DNA from: Gordionus sp. m RMFG-2023
Lineage: Eukaryota > Nematomorpha > Gordioida > Chordodea > Parachordodidae
Assembly (NCBI RefSeq): GCF_954871325.1
Contig: NC_088775.1
Location: 86,281,561-86,345,560, forward strand
Direction: 5' to 3'
Length of the DNA: 64,000 bases
This document shows, one piece after another, positions 23,339 through 32,792 of this stretch. The notes below the pieces were generated by a model. It was given only the letters and a program-made list of their open reading frames with translations. It was not told the DNA's origin and ran no database searches. A program made the position numbers and the translations under genes. Positions within the stretch are counted from its first letter, which is position 1. Each line of letters starts with the position of its first letter.

Positions 23339-24577
23339 TTATGAATTTAAGATTTCATTATATACGATATTTTGTGTGAATGTTTTATCATTTTTTAAAA
23401 TTTTTCCTTGTAATTCTGATGGCAAAATTATAATTTTCATATTATTTTGATATTTACATCTAGTAAGAGCCACATATAGTTGTCCATGGGCAAAGACGGG
23501 CTCAGGGAGGAATAAGCCTACATGATCAAAAGTTTGTCCTTGACTTTTATTTATTGTAATCACAAAAGCGGGAATTATAGGAAACTGTCGTCTTTTTAAA
23601 GTAAATGGTAACTGAGAGTCACTTGGAGCTAGATCTATTCGTGGGAGAAAAACTCGATAACCCTTATTAGTGCCTGTCAATACCTCAGCGTCGATAAAAT
23701 TAATATGTAAATGTCGTATGATTAAACGGATACCATTACAAAGTCCTTTCTTTGGGCTCAAGTTGCGTAATAGCATAACAATTGTACCAACCTTAAGTGT
23801 TAGCTTGTGAGGTGGCATACCGGATGGAGTTTGTGAATGCAAAAATTCTAGTGGAAAATTCATTATATCATCCTTATTATCGCTTTCAATGGAATCTGCA
23901 CTATAATAATGTTTGATAGGGCCTGAAATTATATTAATGATATCGTTGTTGAGGGTAAGTGCAATTTTATTTTTGGTGGTTAATATTATTTTAGTAGAAA
24001 GACTATCTATATCAGCAATTTCTATAGAATTACCATACACACATTTTATTAATGAATCATTTTCAAGCAAATAAGGTGGGATTTCAACACTATTTATAGG
24101 AAGATCAGAATTGCTGCGTGATAGCCCATCTCCAATTTTAAGTAACCAAGCATTGTAATCAACTTGATCTGATGAAATACGCATATTATCAATCAAATGT
24201 ATTATTTTAAAATGACTCCATAAATATGAACTTTTTATACAGGACTCTATAATATCGACTTTGGAGCCTTTAGGCACTACTGGTAAAGTCTGTCTAAAAT
24301 CTCCACCTAATAAAATTACTTTTCCGCCAAATGGGTGGGAATTTTTCATAATGTCTTTAAGTAATCGGTCAATGCATCGCAAAGCGTGTTTAGTCATCAT
24401 TGTGGCCTCATCAATAATAATCAATTTGCTATTTTTAATATCTAGAGCTAGCGAACTATGTAAATTCATATGGGATGTAGAAGTTTCAAAGATAGGCACA
24501 GGTAATTTAAATCCGCTATGGATGGTTCTTCCCCCCTTTAAAAGAATAGAGGATATGCCGGTGGTTGCAAAAGGCAA
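23339..24577 (-). CDS. Helitron PIF1-type helicase, C-terminal part
   Basis: A 412-codon frame covering most of the superfamily-1B helicase core. Visible motifs: SKLIIIDEATMMTKHAL (Walker B, DEA, residues about 50-66), GKVILLGGDFRQTLPVVPKG (motif III, about 84-103), the conserved GTIVMLLRNL and CNGIRL blocks (about 265-285), AFVITINKSQGQTFDHVGL (motif V, about 334-352) and LYVALTRCK (motif VI, about 364-372). It unwinds DNA during rolling-circle transposition. The first ATG here is internal: the frame continues upstream through one in-frame stop (about 24584) into the segment with Walker A, so it is the 3' part of one long Rep-helicase gene. This part itself is uninterrupted to its natural stop. 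Confidence 0.9.
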   Translation of the reverse strand: MPFATTGISSILLKGGRTIHSGFKLPVPIFETSTSHMNLHSSLALDIKNSKLIIIDEATMMTKHALRCIDRLLKDIMKNSHPFGGKVILLGGDFRQTLPVVPKGSKVDIIESCIKSSYLWSHFKIIHLIDNMRISSDQVDYNAWLLKIGDGLSRSNSDLPINSVEIPPYLLENDSLIKCVYGNSIEIADIDSLSTKIILTTKNKIALTLNNDIINIISGPIKHYYSADSIESDNKDDIMNFPLEFLHSQTPSGMPPHKLTLKVGTIVMLLRNLSPKKGLCNGIRLIIRHLHINFIDAEVLTGTNKGYRVFLPRIDLAPSDSQLPFTLKRRQFPIIPAFVITINKSQGQTFDHVGLFLPEPVFAHGQLYVALTRCKYQNNMKIIILPSELQGKILKNDKTFTQNIVYNEILNS

Positions 24578-24583
24578 TACAAT

Positions 24584-25288
24584 TTAATTTTTTGCTCTTA
24601 TATAACACATTAAGGTATTGTAAAGATACGTTTTACCTGAACCTCCAGGGCCATCCACGAAGAAATATCTTTCTGGAATATTTTCTAATTCAATCGCTTG
24701 TATAATTAAATCAAAAGCATATTTTTGTAATCGGTTTAATTTAGATATACGCTCGATTGAATCGGCAGCTTCAACATGGGCATCATAATGTTGTTTTGGG
24801 GGGATTTTTGTAGGTGAAGGAAGATCAAAACTTTGACAGCATAAACCATGATCAAGAAAAACGTTTTCAATGTCCATTAAAGCCATGTTTATTGCAATTA
24901 CTTCTGAATATTGACGCAAATAATCTTCAATCATCATAAATCTGAACCTATTCCATAGATATGCAGGATTTTCAGGCTGACAAAAAATGCAGATAAAGGC
25001 AAAAGTACTCCGAAGTTGTGACGGCATTTGATATATTGATCCCTCTTCTAAGCATGATTCCCACTCTTTATCATCTGATAACAAATTTCTTTTAATAGCT
25101 GCCTCTTTAAAAGTACTCATTAAAATTCCATTAATAATTTTTAAATAATCAAAACTTGTAGCCCCGCAAACATGAAGTAATAATAATCGAAGGAAGAATC
25201 GTTCACCAGAATTAGGATGAACGGAATACATTCTCGAAATTACATTTAATCGTTTTTTTCTTAGTTTCCAATGGTAATTTGTAAACAT
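24584..25288 (-). CDS. Helitron Rep-helicase, linker and Walker A part
   Basis: A 234-codon frame in phase with both neighbours. It begins within the linker (FTNYHWKLRKKRLNVISRMY, then HPNSGERFFLRLLLLHVCGA, a well-known conserved block between Rep and helicase) and ends with the helicase N-terminus, RLQKYAFDLI and Walker A FFVDGPGGSGKTYLYNTL (about residues 209-226). A TAA separates it from the next segment downstream, and another (about 25310) from the one upstream; both are simple in-frame nonsense codons in an otherwise continuous reading frame, so the parent gene was inactivated recently relative to the other elements here. Confidence 0.88.
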   Translation of the reverse strand: MFTNYHWKLRKKRLNVISRMYSVHPNSGERFFLRLLLLHVCGATSFDYLKIINGILMSTFKEAAIKRNLLSDDKEWESCLEEGSIYQMPSQLRSTFAFICIFCQPENPAYLWNRFRFMMIEDYLRQYSEVIAINMALMDIENVFLDHGLCCQSFDLPSPTKIPPKQHYDAHVEAADSIERISKLNRLQKYAFDLIIQAIELENIPERYFFVDGPGGSGKTYLYNTLMCYIRAKN

Positions 25289-25309
25289 ATAATGATAAGG
25301 TATTTCCCC

Positions 25310-26050
25310 TTAAAGATATTGTTTAGCATTTAGATCTGTCTTATTTAACTCAAACCATGCCGTTAAAGTAGTATGTTTATTTTCTGATCTCAATAAAGCA
25401 TCTCTTTCATGTCCAGCAGTGAAATATACTTGCTGTTGTAAAGGTAAATGAATTCCTAAGCGAATAACAGCGTGCGAGCGGTCATGCATATTATTTTCTA
25501 ATAATCTCCACATTGATTCACATGCACTCACATATCGCGCATTTAAATGTGATTTAATTTCGTCATGAATATTTATATTTGAAGCAACATTAATGTCAAC
25601 ATTAGTACAGTCATAGCCCTTATAAATATACTTAAAGATATATTTTACCGATTTAATAGATGTACAAATTTCCACGTTAATATGAGCATTGAATTTTAAC
25701 ATTAGATATCGATTATATGGAATAACATAACGATTATCCGTAGGTTTACCGGAAAGAATTGTAATACCATTATCTCGCCTTTTATAATATGGATACCCAT
25801 CAATATTTGGTCTTGTTTCCATTTGAAAATCCTTCGGAAATTTTTTGGTACATATGCCATTTTCCATGCAAGGCGATTTGGGGTTAAATATCCCGCAAGG
25901 ACCATGTATCATAAAATGGGTAACAATCTGAAAAAGTTTAGGATCGAGAATTTTATCTGGCATTTCGGCACAAACAAATTTATCTATAGGTTGAGATGTT
26001 TCAATTTTGCTATCATCGTTTAAAATAATAAGTATATGGGCATGAGGCAA
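25310..26050 (-). CDS. Helitron Rep (HUH endonuclease) domain
   Basis: A 246-codon frame holding the replication-initiator core. It opens at the HUH motif, PHAHILIIL (H3 and H5 as numbered from the apparent first Met, which is internal), and carries the two catalytic tyrosines in VKYIFKYIYKGYD (Y137 and Y141, spacing Y-x3-Y). Between them lies HGPCGIFNPKSPCMENGICTKKFP-like Cys-rich sequence (written here only by its start at residue about 49), typical of Helitrons. HUH and Y-Y motifs are all present, so the catalytic residues survive. A one-base frame change near 26060, just before the HUH motif, cuts it from the upstream part. Confidence 0.9.
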   Translation of the reverse strand: MPHAHILIILNDDSKIETSQPIDKFVCAEMPDKILDPKLFQIVTHFMIHGPCGIFNPKSPCMENGICTKKFPKDFQMETRPNIDGYPYYKRRDNGITILSGKPTDNRYVIPYNRYLMLKFNAHINVEICTSIKSVKYIFKYIYKGYDCTNVDINVASNINIHDEIKSHLNARYVSACESMWRLLENNMHDRSHAVIRLGIHLPLQQQVYFTAGHERDALLRSENKHTTLTAWFELNKTDLNAKQYL

Positions 26051-26307
26051 ACCTCTTTTTTGGAACTCGATTGTATATATAAAGCCATAGATTTACCAAA
26101 TAAATTTTTTTTATTTATATCGAACAATAATTCATTTAATTTCAATTTAAAAACACGGGCTATTAAATCTGGTCTATCTGTAGGACTTTGCCAGGGAAAT
26201 AGATTTTCCTTAATTTCACGCCAATTAGGATTGCATGTAAAAGTAATAAACAAATCAGGTTTGCCAAATTTGAGCATGGCCATTGCATCATGATAGCGTT
26301 CTCGCAT
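26020..26307 (-). pseudogene. Helitron Rep domain, motif preceding HUH
   Basis: Short frame with MRERYHDAMAMLKFGKPDLF then ITFTCNPNWREIKENL, the most conserved block of the Helitron-like N-terminal domain. The frame runs off near 26060, where the next segment continues one base out of phase with GLPHAH. Upstream, reading one frame over, the sequence IIPGKAVILPSSFQGSQRNM is joined directly to this piece. So frameshifts lie on both sides (about 26350 and 26060). Confidence 0.88.
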
Positions 26308-26360
26308 ATTTCTTTGAGAACCTTGAAAAGATGATGGTAATATTACTGCTTTGCCGGGAA

Positions 26361-27227
26361 TTATATTGTTTGACTTTGTTTCCAGTAGTCCATTAATCCA
26401 GAATATTCATCTACTCGTAATTTTGGCTGATTTTGTCTAATAAAATTTAAATTATTCGCCTCGACCTGTAAATAGGAATCAACAATATATTGTTGTGATA
26501 ATTTCCCACCAAAAAGGATTGGGTTGAATTCATTTTCACGAATTGCTAATCTAAATATTTTAAACTGTAGTAGTGAGATATTTGCCCTTGTATGCCCTGT
26601 ATCTTCACCCTTTAAATCTGGTTTCCAACCAGGGTCACCAAAAGGAAATAATAGAGGATATACCATTGGATCAAGATTAGGGCTTAATATATTTATATTT
26701 ATCAGATCACTACCATCAACTCGAGGATAGACCTTGATATCCCGTTTAAATTGGGGTTCACCATCATCATTTGTAAAAATCATAGCTACTTCATCTATAT
26801 TAGGAATGTTATATCTTTGCTTGTCACTTGAGCGATCTGCACGAAAAATCATATTGATTTTTTGAACTGGACGATTTTCTTGAATAGCCCTATTTTTTTC
26901 TTCTTTCTCAATTTCTCCCAAGGTTTTAAAACTAATAGAAAATGGGTTATTCTGTCTTATTAAAATATCTAATCTTTTTAAGAGATCCTCATTGCAACCA
27001 GAATTTTCTTTCATGTGTAACCTGCCATTAACAGCCTGGGTGGTCTCAAGGACATATAGTTGTGCAAATTTAGGAGGCATCCTAGTGGAAGGATATAAAT
27101 GAGATGTTCGGTGATAAATTTGCCCATGAACTCTAAAACAATATGGGCCTGGGTTTAAACTATTAGAAATCTGTGCTCCCATGGATGCGAACGCAAGTGA
27201 ACTATTATAAGATCTTATATATTTCAT
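26361..27227 (-). CDS. Helitron Rep-helicase, N-terminal region
   Basis: A 288-codon frame. Recognisable family landmarks: IRSYNSSLAFASMGAQI at the start, PGPYCFRVHGQIYHR (about residues 27-41), LYVLET, ADRSSDKQRYNIPNIDEVA, the signature VYPLLFPFGDPGWKPDLKG (about residues 189-207), and RLAIRENEFNPIL ahead of the HUH region. The start is not the true one: similarity continues upstream as FHSNFMKYIRSY and, after a one-base frame change near 27275, as FKNCCHEGKVKIP and EHYCGLLNTNCDYCD up to about 27430. Confidence 0.88.
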   Translation of the reverse strand: MKYIRSYNSSLAFASMGAQISNSLNPGPYCFRVHGQIYHRTSHLYPSTRMPPKFAQLYVLETTQAVNGRLHMKENSGCNEDLLKRLDILIRQNNPFSISFKTLGEIEKEEKNRAIQENRPVQKINMIFRADRSSDKQRYNIPNIDEVAMIFTNDDGEPQFKRDIKVYPRVDGSDLININILSPNLDPMVYPLLFPFGDPGWKPDLKGEDTGHTRANISLLQFKIFRLAIRENEFNPILFGGKLSQQYIVDSYLQVEANNLNFIRQNQPKLRVDEYSGLMDYWKQSQTI

Positions 27228-27244
27228 AAAGTTTGAATGAAATT

Positions 27245-27450
27245 CATTGTTAGGATTAGATAAAAGGTCTTGTAAAAAAGGAATATATCGGATTGATGGT
27301 ATCTTAACTTTACCCTCATGACAGCAATTCTTAAATTTGTCATCTGTGGGTTTTTCCTATAAAAAATTTAGAGAATCGCAATAATCGCAATTAGTGTTGA
27401 GTAATCCACAATAATGTTCTTGTACTAATGATTGTTGTGCAGAAATATTT
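27245..27450 (-). pseudogene. Helitron protein N-terminal Cys cluster
   Basis: Minus-strand reading gives QEHYCGLLNTNCDYCDSLNF, a stop, then EKPTDDKFKNCCHEGKVKIP. The Cys pairs (CDYC ... CC) match the N-terminal zinc-ribbon-like cluster of Helitron proteins. TTTATTTTAG just upstream (near 27455) is a candidate intron acceptor, linking this to the exon at 28995-29180. Confidence 0.7.
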
Positions 27451-27479
27451 ATCTAAAATAAATAAAATAAATTTGAGGT

Positions 27480-27994
27480 CTGCTAAAAATTATACATATA
27501 ATTTAATATTTTTGTGATTATTCAGAGACCTGCAGACCCGGTGTAATTGTAAAATAAATACCATCAAAAATCAATACGTTATAGATTTTTATAAATCTTT
27601 GATTCGACATTTATATATGAATCACAAAATTTTATAAACTCAATTAATAAGGTCCATTTAATTTATTTGAATTCATAATATCATTTATAAAACTTTGAAT
27701 ACCCAATTATATAGCACTTCACAAATTACAAATAATGAGTAAACAAATATAAAATATATAGGATATCAAGAATTGTAAAATAAATAAATTCCCTGATAAA
27801 TTATATAAAAGAATAGAAAATCATATTTATCATTTTAATATATTTAAAACTATTAAATCTATTTTAAATAAAATTTTTACAAATCGAAAATGGCCGCCAA
27901 TATTTATAAAGCGATGAAAAAATATATAATAAATAAATATTTTATAATTTTAATGGTCGCCAATATATTTGAAGCGATGCAAACATCTTAAAAA
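27480..27994. other. non-coding Helitron interior
   Basis: AT-rich; two copies of ATGG(C)CGCCAATAT at 27891 and 27955 with AAAGCGATG nearby are the only structure seen. Confidence 0.4.
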
Positions 27995-28110
27995 TCTATA
28001 CGGTATTGATTCTACAATAGCAATATATCACTACGGTATTGAATCTATAATGATATCAATACGGTATTGAAGTTACAATGGGTATTGATTTCACAATCAA
28101 TACACCGGCT
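27995..28110 (+). repeat. degenerate minisatellite, TACGGTATTGAWTCTACAAT type
   Basis: About five copies of (TA)CGGTATTGATTCTACAAT with spacers of varying length. No coding meaning seen. Confidence 0.6.
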
Positions 28111-28199
28111 CTGATGTAAACATATGCCAGGCCTATAATAATTTTTTCTAAAATATTCCATGGGTAATTACGATTATGTAGCACATACTTATTTTATCT

Positions 28200-28400
28200 T
28201 ATATTTTGCCCGTCAAGATGATAGTGAAATAAGAATTTTCTTTTTTATTAGTTGATGAAATATATTTTTTATTGTGGACATAAATTAAAATTAATAACCA
28301 TATACTTCATAAATAAATAATAAATTTTGAATAACCACTGATGATGGATAAATCAAAAAATCTCTTATCTATCTTATGAGATGTGATTCAGAAATTTATA
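28200..28400 (-). repeat. second, degenerate Helitron 3'-end-like sequence
   Basis: CCCGTCA-AGA-TGATAGTG (28209-28226) parallels the terminal hairpin arms at 21744-21762, and the following DNA shares GATGATGGATGAATCA, TATGAGATGTGATT and GAAATTTATATT with 21890-21965. The terminal CTAG is not preserved. An inverted relative lies near 29330-29390. Confidence 0.55.
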
Positions 28401-28419
28401 TTTATTAAAATATTTGTTA

Positions 28420-28925
28420 TACATAAATTAAAATTTTTAACTTGGTTTGTTTTTATTGATTTGGGTAGATTAAGGTTTTGATGAATAGTAGATTTTGGTA
28501 GTGTCTAATTTAAAAAAATTTATTTGTTAACATAAATTAAAATTTTTAACTTCGTTTGTTTCTATTGATTTGGGTAGATTAAGATTCTGTTTAATGGGTA
28601 ATATGATTCGTAGAATCTAATTTAAATAAATTTATTTGTTAACATAAATTAATTTTTATTTTGATTGATTTTGGTAGATTAAGATTCTGCTGAATGGTAC
28701 ATTTCGGTAATATATATCGTGGAATCTAATTTTAAAAAAATCTATTTGATAACATAAATTAAATTTTTTAACTTCGTTTGTTTTTATTGATTTGGGTAGA
28801 TTAAGAGTCCGTTGAATGGCACATTTCGGCAATATGATCCGTGGAATCTAATTTAAATAAATTTATTTATTGTCATAAATTAAAATTTTTAACTTGATTT
28901 GTTTTTATTGATAAAGGATTACTGA
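28420..28925 (+). repeat. tandem array of about 100-120-bp units, 5 copies
   Basis: Units begin with ACATAAATTAAAATTTTTAAC near 28431, 28531, 28643, 28753 and 28875 and contain TTGATTTGGGTAGATTAAG and TGGAATCTAATTTAAA. It falls in the presumed intron between the N-terminal exon and the rest of the Helitron gene. Confidence 0.85.
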
Positions 28926-28994
28926 AAAAATTATACTTAGATATTGCACCAAAGGTATCTTGTGTAGGAATCTAAAAAAAATAATAAAATAGAT

Positions 28995-29180
28995 TTTAAT
29001 GGCCCACAGTAATGTTCAACTTGTTCTTGATTTTCAGTATCTTCAAGATGATTGGATGTTGAAGCAAATTGTTTATTTCCAGTATCTTCAAGATGGTTGG
29101 ATGTTGTAGGAATAAGACCTTGCTTGTTCCTTTTCTTGATACGACAAAGTGCCTGTCTCTTTCTAGCTTTCTCCTTATGT
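28995..29180 (-). pseudogene. probable N-terminal exon of a Helitron gene
   Basis: Minus-strand open stretch reading EKARKRQALCRIKKRNKQG, then TSNHLEDTGNKQFASTSNHL and EQVEHYCGPLKS. The basic start resembles the Arg/Lys-rich N-terminus of Helitron Rep-helicases. The end, EHYCG, repeats the beginning of the piece at 27400-27430 (QEHYCGLL), and part of it (LEDTENQEQVEH) occurs a third time at 30062-30105. Either these are duplicated exon edges or pieces of two Helitrons. Base composition is richer in G and C than the flanks. Confidence 0.55.
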
Positions 29181-29469
29181 TGATTTATTATTAAAATTTA
29201 AAAATATAAGAATTACTCAATTTTATAAAAATAAGTTTAGTTTAAAATATTTATTATTGTGGACATAAAATAAAATTACTACATATATACTTCATAAACA
29301 TATTTATAAAAAATAATGGAAAATATTAGAATAGCCCCTCACCTAATAAATATATATTTCGGAATCACATCTTAAAAATATAAAATTTACTCTTGTTGAA
29401 GCAATAATGCCTTCTTTAGATTTTGGTAGTATGAAACGTTCCATTGTTTGGTTTTGTTGAATGGTATCT

Positions 29470-29970
29470 TGTGTAGGAATCTAAAAAAAATAATAAAATA
29501 GTATTTATAAAAATTTTAACTTACATTGCCTATGAGATAACCTTAAAAAACTTATTTAATATTATATGTATTTATTATGTAAGTTTGTATTTTGTGCAGG
29601 AATCTAAAAAAATAGTATTTATAAAAATTTTAAATTACATTGCCTATGAGATAACCTTAAAAAACTTATTTAATATATATATTTATTATGTAAGTTTGTT
29701 TTTTATACAGGAATCTAAAAAAATAGTATTTATAAAAATTTTAACTTACAATGCCTATGAGATAACTTTAAAAAACTTATTTAATATTATATGTATTTAT
29801 TATGTATGTTTGTTTTTTGTGCAGGAATCTAAAAAAATAGTATTTATAAAAATTTTAACTTACATTGCCTATGAGATAACCTTAAAAAACTTATCTAATA
29901 TTATATGTATATGTAAGTTTGTTTTTTGTGCAGGAATTTAAAAAATAGTATTTATAAAAATTTTAACTTC
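29470..29970 (+). repeat. tandem array of about 110-124-bp units, 5 copies
   Basis: Units start at AGGAATCTAAAAAAATAGTA near 29475, 29599, 29709, 29823 and 29932 and contain CATTGCCTATGAGATAAC. The 118-codon frame at 29585-29941 is created by the repetition and is not a gene. Confidence 0.9.
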
Positions 29971-30960
29971 CCTAAATCTGTCACTTAACGTGGGTAAAAT
30001 AGAATAGATAAATGAATTTTCAAATATAAAATAAGATGCTCAGATAAAACGTAAGTATATGTAATGTTCAACTTGTTCTTGATTTTCAGTATCTTCAAGA
30101 TTAAGATGTGTAAATTGAAAGTATATGGTTTTGCTCGATGTGGTGTCTGTTAAAAAATATAATTATTTACTGATGATTGAAGGTTTTGCTCGATGTTGTG
30201 TCTGTTAAAAAAAATATCAATTATTGTAATTATTATATTATTATATGTTTTGTAATTGTTTTTTGTATTGAAATTCTTTTTTTGAAAATGGCGGTTCTAT
30301 TTGGTTTATGAATGCGTGTTTGATATGTTTAAGCTATGATGATTTTTATTGAATATATATATTATAGATTTGAATTCCTTAGCTCTTGTAGGATTATCTG
30401 CAAACATTTTTTTCATACTAATGTTCCTTCCTGCCTATTGCCTCAAAATACTTCTGAAATGCTTTCCATGATTTATAGGAGATTAAATCCATTTTGCTAA
30501 TATGATCTAAATTGGCTTAAAATTGCTATGATAGATAGATAGATAAATTATAGATATATAGAAAGAACAATATATTTGACATCAATTAAGACAAAATATT
30601 TACATTTCAACTTAGAAATATATTGCTATTTAATATAAAATATAATATTATAGATGGCGCTAAATATCATGGAGATTAAAACTACAATTTAACATAACTT
30701 AAATACTTCCGAATTTGTTAATATTAATTAAATATTATTAAGAATCACTCCCTATTTAAGTAGGACAAACGTCCAATAATTAATAAAAAAGTTGAATATT
30801 ACATAATATATTAACAAAATTATAATTGACTATTATCAGGTAAAATAATTGACTATATAATGTCACAGTTGTGACTGTGACTGCTATAATCATTTTGATT
30901 AGACAAATAATATTTAAAAGATAACTATTGGCTAAATTTGATTGACATTTTTTGAGGATT
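29971..30960. other. Helitron 5' region
   Basis: Contains a repeat of the exon-like block (30062-30105) and otherwise AT-rich DNA. A promoter for the Rep-helicase gene is expected here but cannot be pinned down. Confidence 0.35.
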
Positions 30961-30971
30961 ATATATATAGA

Positions 30972-31990
30972 TGTTAAGCATACTATTGTTCGCCCAGGTT
31001 TCAAGCTGAATTGGCCATATATTAGTTTAATTGAATCAAAAGTAAAACTTAATAGGCAAGTGATAACGTTAAATAATACTATACCAAAGGATACCTTAAA
31101 TTCAAAAATGCTTAGATGATTTTTTATTTAAATAAATTAAATATACGATTGAAAATACTCTAGACTAATTTTTTTTTAAATCTAAAAAAAATTCAAATAA
31201 ATATCATTGATAATTTTTTTATATAAAAAAATTTGTATATTAAATTTGATAGATAGAACCATTACTTAGTCAGATTATACTTTATGTTACTCGCTGAGCT
31301 GGGGATGACATTATCGAAATATTATTATTATTAAGGTAGAATAAAAAAATTACATATATTTGAAATCTTAGTCATATTTTTTATTTGTGGAAATAGAGAT
31401 AAGTAAAAAATATAAAAAAAATTTTTGAAGTGTATCGTTTTTTGAAAAAACAGCGGTAACTCTTCTAACAACAATAAATATAAAATCAACTTTCCGTTGA
31501 ACAATTATTTCTATGAGAATACATTTGTGAAGATTCTTCCTCTAGGGTAATGATTTAAACTAAGTTTTCTTTTTCTTGTTTTACAATTTAGATTTTTACC
31601 CATTTGATTTTTTAAAGTTTATATATAATAATGACCAGTGTGACTATCTATGGTATATTTTCATTGAAAATTTAATTAAAATGTTTACAATTTATATTTT
31701 AACTATTTTCTTCAAAATATTTCAAAATATGTCCATTTTTTTCTATTGTTCTTCATTTCTGAAATATTGATTTAAGATGTTTACAATTTATATTTATGCC
31801 AATTTGAGTAAAAATTTAAAAATTTGATTATGTCAATTGTCGTTCTTCTATAGTTTATTTTAACTGAAATTTTAATTTAAAAATTTTCCAAAATATATTT
31901 TTACCCATTATATTGAAAAATGTTAAAATAAAGATTTGACCAATTTTACCCTTATAGAAAATATATTACACAGTTAATCTTCAATATATT
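30972..31990 (+). repeat. module part D, copy 2 (right of the Helitron)
   Basis: Continues the D sequence that stops at 21732: TGTTAAGCATAC, then GTTTCAAG, AATAATACTATACCAAAGGA, GGGGATGACATTAT and the inverted 110-bp-type units with TTTACCCATTTG. The left part of this copy is 21600-21732. Confidence 0.8.
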
Positions 31991-32480
31991 TAATTAAAAG
32001 TCATAAAATATTAATGAATACAATAATAGAGGTTATTCTTGCATAATTTCAATAAAGTTACATTTTATATGTGGTTAAGTTTAAAATGAAGGCAAAAAAA
32101 TATATATACTATAAAATTATTTTTTATAAAATTTGGATGTTCACAGAATTTTTATTATGTTGTTTGTTTTAAATTAAAAATTTATCCGTAGTTTTTTGTA
32201 AATTTTTTTTCTTTTTAATAAATTGTAATGTAAAAAAAATAATATTTGTTTTATTTTCTTACAAAAAAAATATAAATAAAATTATGAGAAAAATTTTTTG
32301 CAAAATTTTAAAATTTCATTGAAAATCCTCATATCCATATCACATTGTTTATTTTATCATGTTGCACTGGCATGTAAGTCATTATAAAATTATATCCCAA
32401 TCTTTATTTTTAATAAATGAAATAAAAGGTAAGATTGTTTTATATTGCCAATTAAGTTTAGTATTATTTTTTTAAATATA
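31950..32480 (+). repeat. module part F, copy 2
   Basis: Shares with 37540-38000 and 39590-40050 the run TTACACAGTTAATCTT, GGTTGCTTGTTTTAAATTAA-type sequence and the compact block CATGTTGCACTGGCATGTAAG (its first 20 bases) near 32360. Also seen in weaker form at 13668-13720 and at the edges of 50880 and 61555. Non-coding. Confidence 0.75.
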
Positions 32481-32528
32481 TAAACAATTACTGTTGTTGA
32501 AACGCTACTAATTACTATCCCGACACAA

Positions 32529-32792
32529 AATTTCGGGCAGTTTTTTAACCCCAACCCGAGTCGAAGCCGATAAAAATTAACTCGACCTAATATATGGGTC
32601 GTTTTATTCTACTCGAATCAAAGTTCGGTAGTTTTTCACGACTTAAACCCAAAGTTGTGGAATTTCGGGCAGTTTTTTAACCCCAACCCGAGTCGAAGCC
32701 GATAAAAATTAACTCGACCTAATATATGGGTCGTTTTATTCTACTCGAATCAAAGTTCGGTAGTTTTTCACGACTTAAACCCAAAGTTGTGG
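32529..32792 (+). repeat. exact 132-bp tandem duplication
   Basis: 32529-32660 and 32661-32792 appear identical base for base, from AATTTCGGGCAG to AAAGTTGTGG. Every other repeat in the window is diverged, so this is recent or an assembly artefact. The unit is the GGGTCGTTTT-rich subterminal zone of the foldback-like element. Confidence 0.95.

Larger units (their letters stand above)
21733..30971 (-). mobile_element. Helitron, about 9.2 kb
   Basis: On the minus strand the element starts TCTATATATATAATCC (30971 inward) and ends in a hairpin followed 11 nt later by CTAG (21736-21733). It sits between A (21732) and T (30972), the rule for Helitrons, with no target duplication. Module D resumes on both sides: the joined flanks CTGAA|TGTTAAGC match the uninterrupted copies CTGGA|TGTTAAAC at 9155-9167 and CTGGA|TGTTCG at 48073-48083, which fixes both ends to the base. 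It encodes a Rep/PIF1-helicase protein, now broken, and carries three tandem arrays. A second end-like sequence inside suggests a nested history. Confidence 0.85.

Noticed and set aside
24261-24587. 108-codon plus-strand frame over the helicase
   Set aside because: Exact antisense of Walker B and motif III of the helicase; no independent signal.
29585-29941. 118-codon repetitive frame
   Set aside because: Produced by the 110-bp tandem array; the repeat unit simply lacks stops in one frame.
30954-30958. Alternative Helitron 5' end at TCCTC (30958)
   Set aside because: Empty-site copies join exactly at 30971|30972, and TCTATATAT is the better terminal form; the earlier point would leave 13 unexplained bases.
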